Origin: DTDR01 sp964505415
GTDB taxonomy: Bacteria > Hydrothermota > Tepidihabitantia > Tepidihabitantales > DTDR01
Assembly: GCA_964505415.1 (NCBI GenBank)
Contig: CAZDHW010000016.1
Span: 1 to 46,788, forward strand
DNA length: 46,788 bases
Reading direction: 5' to 3'
Shown here piece by piece: positions 39,702-46,788 of the stretch. A program made the position numbers and the translations under genes. The notes under the pieces are model-generated. The model ran no database searches, was not told the DNA's origin, and saw only the letters and a list, made by a program, of their open reading frames with translations. Within the stretch, counting starts at the first letter, position 1. The number at the start of each line of letters is the position of its first letter.

Positions 39702-41876
39702 ATGGGTTTTTATTCTTTTCTTTATCTCTTTAATGCGCTAATTTCTGGTTATGTTTACGACTACCAAACCAAAGAACCGCTAATTGGCTGTAATATCTAT
39801 TTAGAAAATACTACTTACGGCACAACAACTAATAAAGAAGGTTATTATCTTTTACAAGTTCCCGAAGGGAACTATACCATTATTTTTTCTTATGTGGGGT
39901 ATTCAGAAGAAAAAAGAGAAATCTCTTTTAAAAAGAATGAAATTTTGAAATTAAATGTCTATTTAAAAAGGAGTTCTTTAACGCTTAAAGAAGTATTGGT
40001 GGAAAGTAGAAAAAGTGCTATTACCAAAGAGGTGGGAATTAGTAAGCAGGTAATTACTCCCAAAGAGTTTAAAACCTTTCCCCAACTTTTTTCTTCCGAT
40101 TTTTTTCGCTCTTTACAAGTTCTTCCGGGAGTGCTTATGGCTACTGATTTCTCTTCGGCTTTATATGTCCGAGGGGGAGGTTCTGATCAGAATCTTATTT
40201 TGCTTGATGGAATAAATATTTATAACCCTCACCATCTTGGAGGTTTTTTAGGCACCTTACCTACGGAAATTGTTAAACAAGCCGATTTTTATACCGGTGG
40301 TTTTCCGGCTGAATACGGACAAAAACTTTCTTCAGTTTTAGATATTACTTTAAAAGAAGGCAATAAGTTTAAAAGAAATACCAATTTCGAAATTAATAAC
40401 CTTTTGACCAAAATTATTTTCGAGGGTCCCCTTTTGAAAGAAAAAAGTAGTTATATTTTCGCTTTCCGTCGAAGTTATTTTGATAAATTTCTAAAAATCT
40501 TTAAAATTAATTTCCCTTATTACTTTTGGGAAACCTTTTTTAAAGCCAATTACGAAATTGGCCAAAGGGGGAAAGTTTTTTATACCAATTTTTTAACTTA
40601 TGATAACTTTAATTTCCCGGAAGTAAATATAGTTTTTCGCTGGGGAAATTACCTTTCTTCTCTTTCGGCTCTTTATAGTCTTTCGCCAAAACTTTTTTTT
40701 AAATCCTTTTTAACTTTTTCCAATTATTATTATTATATCAATTTTTATAAAAATTTAGTTTTCGTCGATAATTGGATTAAAGAGCTTTCTTTAAAAAGCG
40801 ATTTTTATTATTATTTCTCTCAAAATCACACTTTAAAATTTGGCTTAGAAGGAAAATTAAAAAGTTTCTATTATAACACTAAAATTATCGGCGGAATAAA
40901 ATATGATATCTTGGGGTCTCCTAAGGACCTTGCTTTTTATTTAAGCGAAAGAAGTGATTTCAAGAAATTCATCGTTGAAATGGGTTTACGACAAGAAAAT
41001 TCTTTTACCAGTTATTATACTGAACGCTGGTATCATCCTCTTGATTTTCGGTTATCTTTAAAATATTTTCTTTCGGAATTAGCCAATCTGAAATTATCAG
41101 CCGGAAGTTATTCTCAACTCCTTTGCGCTCTTTTGCCAGAATTTCAGCCGATACCTTTTCTTTATGTTTGGATTCCTACCTTTGGTCCCTATTCACCCCA
41201 AAAGGCTTATCATTATATTTTTGGTTTTGAAACCTTCTTTTTCGAAAATATCAATTTTTCTCTTGAACCTTATTACAAGTATTATCCTTTAATTTATGAA
41301 TATAACGAAATGTGTGACCCCTTTACAATTGAAGGGACAATTTTGAAAAAGGGGAAAGCAAAAGCTTACGGATTTGATATCTTAATAAAAAAAGAGGCGG
41401 GAAATTTTTTAGCTTATTTAACTTATAGTTACTGTTGGGCAAAAAACTATTTTGATAAATTTTCTTATCATCCTTTTTATGACCGCCGCCATAACTTTAA
41501 TTTGGTTTTATTTTTGCCTTTCTTTTTTAAAAGTAATCTTTCTTTGAAATTCGCTTTTTATACTGGTACCCCTTATACGGAAGTTCTTTCTCGGTATCGT
41601 TATTTTTTTTATAAATATATCATCGATGATTGGCGATATTTTTGGTTTGAAGAGTTGGCAGAGAAAAATAAAGCTCGTTATCCTCATTATCATCGTTTAG
41701 ATTTATCCTGGGAAAAAGAGGTAAAAAGGTTTAAAATAAGGATTGATATCTTTAACCTTTATAACCAAAAAAACTTTTTATTCTATTATTACGATTACAC
41801 TTATGAGCCGCCAATTAGAAAGATATTTTATCAATTACCAATAATTCCTTCGCTTTCAATTGAATATGTCTTTTAG
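39702..41876 (+). CDS. TonB-dependent receptor with CarboxypepD_reg-like domain
   Basis: 724 residues. A signal peptide (about 1-15) precedes a CarboxypepD_reg-like domain ('ISGYVYDYQTKEPLIGCNIY', 'TNKEGYYLLQVPEGNYTIIF'), a plug domain with 'DFFRSLQVLPGVLMATDFSS' then 'ALYVRGGGSDQNLILLDGIN' and 'NPHHLGGFLGTLP', and a 500-residue barrel rich in Tyr, Phe and alternating polar residues. It ends in 'LPIIPSLSIEYVF' (an aromatic C-terminus typical of outer-membrane barrels). TonB receptors import large substrates or siderophores; the substrate is not readable. No SusD partner is present; the downstream lipoprotein is the likely cofactor. TATAAT at 39692-39697 lies five bases upstream of the ATG, but no good -35 matches it. 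Confidence 0.93.
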   Translation: MGFYSFLYLFNALISGYVYDYQTKEPLIGCNIYLENTTYGTTTNKEGYYLLQVPEGNYTIIFSYVGYSEEKREISFKKNEILKLNVYLKRSSLTLKEVLVESRKSAITKEVGISKQVITPKEFKTFPQLFSSDFFRSLQVLPGVLMATDFSSALYVRGGGSDQNLILLDGINIYNPHHLGGFLGTLPTEIVKQADFYTGGFPAEYGQKLSSVLDITLKEGNKFKRNTNFEINNLLTKIIFEGPLLKEKSSYIFAFRRSYFDKFLKIFKINFPYYFWETFFKANYEIGQRGKVFYTNFLTYDNFNFPEVNIVFRWGNYLSSLSALYSLSPKLFFKSFLTFSNYYYYINFYKNLVFVDNWIKELSLKSDFYYYFSQNHTLKFGLEGKLKSFYYNTKIIGGIKYDILGSPKDLAFYLSERSDFKKFIVEMGLRQENSFTSYYTERWYHPLDFRLSLKYFLSELANLKLSAGSYSQLLCALLPEFQPIPFLYVWIPTFGPYSPQKAYHYIFGFETFFFENINFSLEPYYKYYPLIYEYNEMCDPFTIEGTILKKGKAKAYGFDILIKKEAGNFLAYLTYSYCWAKNYFDKFSYHPFYDRRHNFNLVLFLPFFFKSNLSLKFAFYTGTPYTEVLSRYRYFFYKYIIDDWRYFWFEELAEKNKARYPHYHRLDLSWEKEVKRFKIRIDIFNLYNQKNFLFYYYDYTYEPPIRKIFYQLPIIPSLSIEYVF

Positions 41877-42594
41877 AAAGATTTTTATTTTGTCTTTTAT
41901 TCTGTTTTTCGGTTGTCAAAGAATAGAAAAAGAAAGCTGGAAAAGAAAAATATATGCTTTTTCGATTTTAAATCCAAAGGATTCTTTAATAAAAGTATTT
42001 GTTGATAGTAGTTATTCAATAGAAAAAAAAAGTGAAGGTTATGGAATTGAAGGAGCAAGAGTTTTTATTATTAACGAAGATATAAAAGAGACATTGTTTT
42101 TAGATTATTTTAAATATGAGAAAAACGGTTATTATCAAAAATGGGCGCCATCTTTTGTAAAACCTCTTAACACTTATTCCCTCTTTGTTATCTTTGAAAA
42201 TGATACTTTAACAAAGAAAACAAAAATTCCGGATACCTTTTCTATCATTTTTCCAAAAAATGAAGATACCCTTTATTATGATAATTTAACTTATTTCCAT
42301 TGGCATAAAAGTAAAGGAGCTTTTGCCTACGCAATCTTTGTCTTTAAATTGCCAATTGATACCCTTTCAGAATATTTTCCTTTGATTACCAAAGATACTT
42401 TCTTAGATATAAAAGAAATAAAAGGAAGCCTTTTTGATACCACCGCCTTTTATTCTTTAAAGGTATACGCTTGGGATTATAATCGGTATCAATGGGCAAT
42501 AAAAAGAGGAGAAATAGATACATTATATCAAGGTTTTGGGCATTTTTCTTCACAAACAGCAGCTGAAAAGAAATTCTATATAATAAAAAATTAA
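41866..42594 (+). CDS. Lipoprotein, probable partner of the TonB receptor
   Basis: About 242 residues from ATG 41866; an in-frame TTG at 41860 is less likely. The leader ends 'LSFILFFGCQRI', a good lipobox with Cys17 approx. The mature part is beta-rich with 'GYGIEGARVFIINEDIK' and 'YYDNLTYFHWHKSKGAFAYA', and aromatic residues typical of surface-exposed domains, resembling DUF4249-like lipoproteins that accompany CarboxypepD_reg TonB receptors in Bacteroidota. That match is by context and feel, not proven. It overlaps the receptor gene by 11 bases. Confidence 0.8.
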   Translation: MSFRKIFILSFILFFGCQRIEKESWKRKIYAFSILNPKDSLIKVFVDSSYSIEKKSEGYGIEGARVFIINEDIKETLFLDYFKYEKNGYYQKWAPSFVKPLNTYSLFVIFENDTLTKKTKIPDTFSIIFPKNEDTLYYDNLTYFHWHKSKGAFAYAIFVFKLPIDTLSEYFPLITKDTFLDIKEIKGSLFDTTAFYSLKVYAWDYNRYQWAIKRGEIDTLYQGFGHFSSQTAAEKKFYIIKN

Positions 42595-42609
42595 CTTTTA
42601 ATTTTTGTT

Positions 42610-43953
42610 TTAAAAAGTTTCGGAAGCCTTATAACCATAATTCTTTTGGGAAAACCAAGAAGAAATCTCAGTAGTTTTAAAAAGCATTTTTTTATAAGAA
42701 AGGTTAATAATAAGTAAAGGAATGCCTAAAAAAGGGAAACGATAACCTAAGGAAAATACCCTTTTGAAGATATTTTTATAGGAATAAAATTGATACCAAC
42801 AATAATCAAGTCCTTCTTGAAGTTTTTCAATACTCATATTTTTAGGTTTAAATACTGCGTGGCCACAATCATAAAGACGCCAATCATAAGTAATAATTCG
42901 ATTTTCTTCTTGTAATCGCTTTTGTAATTTTGTTCCCGGATAAGGAGTTAAAATGGAAAAACTGGCTAAAGCCATCTTTGATTGAAAAACAAATTCCAGA
43001 GTTTCATCAAAAATGTCTTGGGTATCGCTGTCTAAACCAAAAATAAAACTTCCTTCAATTAAAATCCCTTCTTCCTGAATTATTTTTATCTTCTCTAAAA
43101 GATTTTTGGCTTTCTGATATTTCTTATTAATCTCTTTTAAACCACTTTCCTTTACGCTTTCAATACCAATAAAAAGACCAGCGCACCCACTTCTTTTTGC
43201 CAATTTTAATAATTCCCGATCATCAGCAATTGTTAACGATGCCTGCCCAAGCCAACGGATTTTTAAAGGAATTAATTCATAAAATAATTTTTTAGCAAAA
43301 ACTTTATTGCCCATTAAGTTATCGTCAAGAAAACCGATTAAGGGATGATTTAATTCTTCAATCTCTTTTATAATTGCTTTTATATTTCGGGTACGAAAGG
43401 AACGACCAAAGAAAAGGGAAACCGAACAGAAATCACATTCATAAGGACAGCCCCGGGTGGCTTGTAAAATTGAATTAAAAAAATAACCTTTCCCTTTAAA
43501 AATTTCTCTTTCTGGCGAAATAATATCATCACTTTTTACTCGCTCACCATAATAAATAGGCTGTAATTCTTTTCTTTTGAAATCTTCAATAACTTTCTTC
43601 CAAACATATTCCGCTTCACCAATTACTACCGAATCCGCATATCTTAGGGCTTCGTAAGGTAAGATTGAAGGATGAATGCCACCGAGAATAACTTTGGCTC
43701 CTTTACTTTTAAAATTTTGCGAAATCTCATAAGCTCTGGGAGCAGTAGCGGTCATTACGGTTATCGCTACTAAATCAGCACCACATTCATAATCAATATC
43801 TTCGATGTTTTCATCAACATAAGTCAAAAAAACATCTTTGGGAGTTAATGCGGCTAAAATACCTAAGGAAATTTGCGGCAAACGAAAGGCTTTTCCTTTT
43901 AATCTCTTTTTTTTATCTTTTTCCATCGCGGGTACAACTAAAAGTAATTTCAT
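42610..43953 (-). CDS. B12-binding radical SAM protein
   Basis: 447 residues. A cobalamin-binding-like domain (about 1-130; 'LPQISLGILAALTPKDV' and 'GADLVAITVMTATAPRAYEI', 'VILGGIHPSILPYEALRY') is followed by the radical SAM cluster 'QATRGCPYECDFCSVSLFFG' and 'FLDDNLMG', 'GIESVKESGLKEINKKY' and 'EGSFIFGLDSDTQDIFDETL'. The C-terminal 90 residues resemble DUF4070. This combination is seen in HpnJ-type and many uncharacterised methylase or rearrangement enzymes. The histidine (D-x-H-x-x-G) of base-on cobalamin binding is not seen. The substrate is unknown. It has its own promoter and stands alone, convergent with the lipoprotein gene 15 bases away. Confidence 0.9.
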   Translation of the reverse strand: MKLLLVVPAMEKDKKKRLKGKAFRLPQISLGILAALTPKDVFLTYVDENIEDIDYECGADLVAITVMTATAPRAYEISQNFKSKGAKVILGGIHPSILPYEALRYADSVVIGEAEYVWKKVIEDFKRKELQPIYYGERVKSDDIISPEREIFKGKGYFFNSILQATRGCPYECDFCSVSLFFGRSFRTRNIKAIIKEIEELNHPLIGFLDDNLMGNKVFAKKLFYELIPLKIRWLGQASLTIADDRELLKLAKRSGCAGLFIGIESVKESGLKEINKKYQKAKNLLEKIKIIQEEGILIEGSFIFGLDSDTQDIFDETLEFVFQSKMALASFSILTPYPGTKLQKRLQEENRIITYDWRLYDCGHAVFKPKNMSIEKLQEGLDYCWYQFYSYKNIFKRVFSLGYRFPFLGIPLLIINLSYKKMLFKTTEISSWFSQKNYGYKASETF

Positions 43954-43963
43954 AATTCCTATA

Positions 43964-43992
43964 ATTATAAGTCTTTAAATTTTAAAAGTCAA
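43964..43992 (-). promoter_or_regulatory. Promoter of the B12-type radical SAM gene
   Basis: On the minus strand TTGACT (43987-43992), 17 bases, TATAAT (43964-43969). The ATG at 43953 is eleven bases after the -10 with no clear Shine-Dalgarno. Confidence 0.7.
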
Positions 43993-44005
43993 AAGAAAGA
44001 TTATC

Positions 44006-44034
44006 TTGATTTTTTTATTAAATTTGGTTATAAT
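44006..44034 (+). promoter_or_regulatory. Promoter of the candidate small RNA
   Basis: TTGATT (44006-44011), 17 bases, perfect TATAAT (44029-44034). Nothing coding follows until 44159, and a strong terminator lies at 44075-44119. Confidence 0.65.
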
Positions 44035-44040
44035 ATATCA

Positions 44041-44119
44041 ATCTGAGAAAGTAATTGTTTAAATAACTTGTTTTACTGGCTTCCAACGGGGGTGGGGTTG
44101 GAAGCCAGTTTTAATTTTT
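44041..44119 (+). ncRNA. Candidate small non-coding RNA (about 80 nt) with G-rich loop
   Basis: A promoter (44006-44034) predicts transcription from about 44041. A first hairpin forms from AAGTAATT and AATAACTT (44049-44069) with one mismatch. The second, a perfect 13-bp stem (ACTGGCTTCCAAC at 44075-44087 with GTTGGAAGCCAGT at 44097-44109), has a nine-base loop GGGGGTGGG and a following TTTAATTTTT. The whole is an independent transcription unit between two divergent protein genes. It matches no tRNA, SRP, RNase P, tmRNA or 6S pattern that I can recognise. The G-rich loop could pair with C-rich targets. Confidence 0.55.
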
Positions 44120-44124
44120 CTTAA

Positions 44125-44152
44125 TTGACTAAAATTCTTTAATAATTATAAT
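44125..44152 (+). promoter_or_regulatory. Promoter of the 44159 exported-protein gene (predicted leaderless)
   Basis: TTGACT (44125-44130), 16 bases, TATAAT (44147-44152). The ATG at 44159 coincides with the expected +1. Confidence 0.8.
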
Positions 44153-44158
44153 AATTTA

Positions 44159-46624
44159 ATGATTTTAAAATTTATAATTTTCATCCTTTTTTCTCAAATT
44201 AATGAAGAAATTTTGGTTAATGATGACACCCTTGGGGGAACTAGCCAAAAATTTCCAAGTATTGCCATTGATAGTTTTTCTAATTTCTATGTTATTTGGA
44301 CTGATTATCGAGCAAATGATTATGATCCTGATATTTATATTCAAAAATTTGATTTCTTAGGTAATAAAATAGGGAAAAATAAAAATTTGATTGAAGATGA
44401 AAGAACTCGGGATATTTGGCGCTATTTAAATGGCTGGGGAGATATTGCTATTAGCAAAGATAAGATAGTAATAGTCTATCCGGATAAAAGAAGAGGTAAT
44501 TTCGATATCTATTGTCAATTTTTTGATTATTCCCTAAATCCCCTTTCGCCCATGATTTTGTTAAATGATGACCGTACTAATTGTGACCAAGATTTACCAA
44601 AAGTGGCAATTGCTGGTAATTATTATATCTTTGTTTGGGAAGACTTCCGAGAAAATAAAAGAAAAATTTATGGTGCTATTCTTGATTCTAATTTCAATCC
44701 TATTTCTACTAATTTCAAAATTAATGAAAGAAATGAATATGAGGAATGTAAACCAGCTATCTCCGCCAACCAAAATGAGTTTATTGTTGTTTGGGAGGAG
44801 AAATTTAATAATTCGAGCTATCTTTACGGAAGAAGATTTAGAAAAGATGGTTTTCCTCTTTCACCCCCTTTTTATCTTTTTCCTTTTCCCGCGAAAAATC
44901 CTTCTTGTGTAATGGATAAAAATGGCAATTTTTTTGTTTGTTGTGAAGAAGAAAATACTTCTTATAGATTTATTTATCTTTCCCTTTTTGATAGTAATAA
45001 TCAACAAATTTTGCCACCAAAAATAATTAATGACTCTTTTATCATCTCTCGGGACCGTCAGCCCCATATTACTATTTTGGAAAATAGAAAAAAAGGAATT
45101 ATTATCTGGTGTGACGAAAGAAGAGGCTTTCAAATCTATGCCCAATTTATTGACTCTTTAGGAAATAAAATTGGTGAAAACTTCCCAATTTCTTTTATCT
45201 CTCCGGAACAAGCTACTCCCAAAGTAGCTCTTTTAAACGAAAGCACCTATTTAGCTGTTTGGGAAGATTCAAAAGAAAATAATTCTGATATATACGCTTA
45301 TCATCCTCAGAAAGGAAATTTTAAAGTGAATGACGATTTTGCTTCTTCTATTCAAGATTTTCCTTGTGTGGGTATTGATGAATTGGGAAATTCTTTAGTC
45401 GTCTGGTATGACCATCGTCACGGCGAGTTTTGGGATGAAGATATTTATGGACAATATTTTGATAATTTCGGAAATAAAATTGGAAATAATTTTAAAATCA
45501 ATAATGATGGTAGCGGAAATAAACAGCTTTTCCCTTGGTTAAGTATGAATAAAAAGGGGAGAAGTGTTGTGGTTTGGCAGGATAATCGAGAGGACGATTG
45601 GGCCGTATACTTTCAAGTTTTTGATGAAAAAAGAAACCGAATAGGAAAAAACCGAAGAGCCAACGAAGGTCCCCTTTTCGGCTGTTGGCCCCCATCTTTT
45701 GTAGCTATGAATGACTCTGGTGATTTTCTTATTACTTGGGTTTCCTTTGATACTGCTCCTTATTGTCAACTTTATAAAAAAAATGGGGAACCAATCGGTA
45801 GAAATTTTAGGATTGCTAATAAAGGCTATTGGCCTTTTGCTTATCTTAATAATGATAAAAGTTTTTGGGTTTGTTGGGATGACGGTTATATATTTTTACA
45901 AAAGTTTGATTCCCTTTATCAACCATTAACCCCACCGATGAGAGTAAGCAATCACACAAATGTCTGCTATCCTTTTCTAATTAAAGACAGCAACAATATT
46001 GTTTGGGTATCTTATATGGTTTTCTTTGCTCCTCTTCACCACGAAATTTTCTGCCGACGCTTTTCCGAAAACGGACCAATAAGTGAGGAAATTAGAGTTA
46101 CCGACTCTTACATTCCCTGTGACCATTGGTTTGGTTCCTGGGGATATAATAATGATACTATTTTGTATATCGCTTGGACTGATTTTCGAGAAGAAGGAAA
46201 TCTAAATGTGATGGCTCAAAAATTTCATATCAACGGAAGAAAAATCGGAAGAAATTATTGTATCCATTCTGACCCTACTCCTTTTGCTCACCAATGGGCT
46301 TGGGGAAGTGTCGCTGCTTATAGAGATTATTTAGCTTATACTTGGATTGACAATAGAAATTTAAGAAGTTGGGATATTTATTTTAAACTAAATACCGGTG
46401 TAAGTAATATAAATGAAGAACCTTTAATCAAAATACCTTTAACTATAAAAAAAGAAAAATTTAATCAACTTTTATCTTCTTTAAATTTAAAAGAGATAAA
46501 AATTTTTGATAAAAATGGTAGGGTACAAAATCTTCACAAATTAAGTAAACTACCGCCGGCTATTTATTTTTTAAAAATTAGAAAAGACCAAGAATTTATT
46601 TTTAAAAAATTGGTTATTTTTTAA
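44159..46624 (+). CDS. Large exported repeat protein (W-x-D-x-R propeller type) with sorting tail
   Basis: 821 residues. A signal peptide (about 1-14) is followed by some twelve to fourteen repeats with the core '(V/W)-W-x-D-x-R-x(3-5)-D-I-Y-x-Q-x-F-D', for example 'VIWTDYRANDYDPDIYIQKF', 'VYPDKRRGNFDIYCQFF', 'VWEDFRENKRKIYGAILD', 'WCDERRGFQIYAQFID', 'VWYDHRHGEFWDEDIYGQYF' and 'VWQDNREDDWAVYFQVFD'. They probably build one or two beta propellers. The C-terminus 'IFDKNGRVQNLHKLSKLPPA', then 'IYFLKIRKDQEFIFKKLVIF', is the sorting tail. The role is not readable. Its stop overlaps the convergent minus-strand gene by 11 bases. Confidence 0.9.
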   Translation: MILKFIIFILFSQINEEILVNDDTLGGTSQKFPSIAIDSFSNFYVIWTDYRANDYDPDIYIQKFDFLGNKIGKNKNLIEDERTRDIWRYLNGWGDIAISKDKIVIVYPDKRRGNFDIYCQFFDYSLNPLSPMILLNDDRTNCDQDLPKVAIAGNYYIFVWEDFRENKRKIYGAILDSNFNPISTNFKINERNEYEECKPAISANQNEFIVVWEEKFNNSSYLYGRRFRKDGFPLSPPFYLFPFPAKNPSCVMDKNGNFFVCCEEENTSYRFIYLSLFDSNNQQILPPKIINDSFIISRDRQPHITILENRKKGIIIWCDERRGFQIYAQFIDSLGNKIGENFPISFISPEQATPKVALLNESTYLAVWEDSKENNSDIYAYHPQKGNFKVNDDFASSIQDFPCVGIDELGNSLVVWYDHRHGEFWDEDIYGQYFDNFGNKIGNNFKINNDGSGNKQLFPWLSMNKKGRSVVVWQDNREDDWAVYFQVFDEKRNRIGKNRRANEGPLFGCWPPSFVAMNDSGDFLITWVSFDTAPYCQLYKKNGEPIGRNFRIANKGYWPFAYLNNDKSFWVCWDDGYIFLQKFDSLYQPLTPPMRVSNHTNVCYPFLIKDSNNIVWVSYMVFFAPLHHEIFCRRFSENGPISEEIRVTDSYIPCDHWFGSWGYNNDTILYIAWTDFREEGNLNVMAQKFHINGRKIGRNYCIHSDPTPFAHQWAWGSVAAYRDYLAYTWIDNRNLRSWDIYFKLNTGVSNINEEPLIKIPLTIKKEKFNQLLSSLNLKEIKIFDKNGRVQNLHKLSKLPPAIYFLKIRKDQEFIFKKLVIF

Positions 46625-46788
46625 CTTGATGATTAAGATAAATATTTTCCCAAATAGGCTTTGTTAAATTTGCTAATTCTTCATCATAACTTGTCATTTT
46701 TTCTACATAATTTTTATCATCCAAGATTTCTGGGGGAGCATAATCTATTGGATAGGCATTATATTCTTTAATTATCTTCTTGGCAGTT
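46614..46788 (-). CDS. C-terminal end of a minus-strand gene of unknown function (truncated by window)
   Basis: Read on the minus strand from the right edge, 57 codons end at TAA (46614-46616): 'AKKIIKEYNAYPIDYAPPEI', then 'LDDKNYVEKMTSYDEELANL', 'TKPIWENIYLNHQVKK'. The fragment is helical and acidic. The start and most of the protein lie outside the window. I could not identify the family. Its end overlaps the stop of the plus-strand exported protein by 11 bases, so the two genes converge without a terminator between them. Confidence 0.8.
   Translation of the reverse strand, partial: TAKKIIKEYNAYPIDYAPPEILDDKNYVEKMTSYDEELANLTKPIWENIYLNHQVKK

Noticed and set aside
44041..44119. Known RNA such as SRP, 6S or tmRNA
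   Set aside because: It is too short and lacks the conserved loops of those RNAs.
1..46788. CRISPR array, transposase or insertion sequence
   Set aside because: No regular short repeats, no transposase motifs and no terminal inverted repeats with target duplications were seen in the whole window.

Overview
This is an AT-rich, gene-dense bacterial window (GC roughly one third by eye). It has many overlapping start and stop codons and an unusual load of exported beta-propeller-type proteins. At least seven of these end in the same kind of C-terminal tail (about 'G-I-Y-F-L-K-I ... K-K-I-V-I-K'), resembling type IX secretion/Por sorting domains. Together with a CarboxypepD_reg-type TonB receptor, FG-GAP/LVIVD/Asp-box/Kelch proteins, HdrABC-MvhD and no mobile elements, this suggests an uncultivated FCB-like or WOR-3/Stahlbacteria-like anaerobe. 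That placement is inference. Two runs of 100 N are scaffold joins: each is flanked by the same 55 bp on both sides, and collapsing 155 bp restores one intact reading frame at each site.

Layout. 1-3.4 kb: tail of an LVIVD-type exported protein, an HU-family gene, then mtnA-like, lgt and comF packed together, with a convergent tRNA-Leu(CAG). 3.5-7.5 kb (minus): exported M28 peptidase, a four-helix membrane protein of unknown function split by gap 1, and a decayed DNA adenine methyltransferase. 7.5-12.7 kb (minus): a four-gene unit of TrmB-type regulator, LVIVD protein, FG-GAP/ASPIC protein and small lipoprotein-like protein, behind a promoter carrying three evenly spaced 8-bp operator half-sites. 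12.7-17.6 kb: SfsA-DUF123 fusion, etfBA, SdpI-like membrane protein with a 2-hydroxyacyl-CoA dehydratase-type activator, and a small acidic protein. 17.7-22.4 kb: lepB, nitroreductase, S55 (SpoIVB-like) protein and exported propeller in one overlapping operon. 22.4-24.7 kb: a decay zone (methyltransferase lacking its start, small ORFs, a shattered exported-protein pseudogene). 24.8-29.1 kb: exported HExxH metalloprotease and a convergent Kelch/CARDB/CBM9-like protein sharing a terminator. 29.2-31.7 kb: SPASM radical SAM protein (gap 2), a DUF1464 ASKHA protein and a decayed membrane-protein remnant.

31.7-39.6 kb (minus) is a ten-gene run with at most a few bases between genes: hdrC-hdrB-hdrA-mvhD, a DNA methyltransferase and an unknown partner, an Isf-like flavoprotein, an Asp-box exported protein, a thioredoxin-like protein and an NrdG-like activase. 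39.7-46.8 kb: TonB-dependent receptor plus lipoprotein, B12-type radical SAM protein, a candidate small RNA with its own promoter and terminator, a large exported repeat protein, and the 3' end of a further minus-strand gene.

Promoters. Many genes have a recognisable TTGAnn-(16/17)-TATAAT-type promoter whose -10 lies only 5-11 bases before the ATG and without a Shine-Dalgarno, so much of this genome is probably expressed from leaderless mRNAs. Others (HU, M28, Kelch, the small Cys/His protein) have a normal leader with AGGAGG. Energy metabolism visible here (EtfAB, HdrABC-MvhD, dehydratase activator, SPASM/NrdG radical SAM enzymes, Isf-like flavoprotein) is strictly anaerobic in character.
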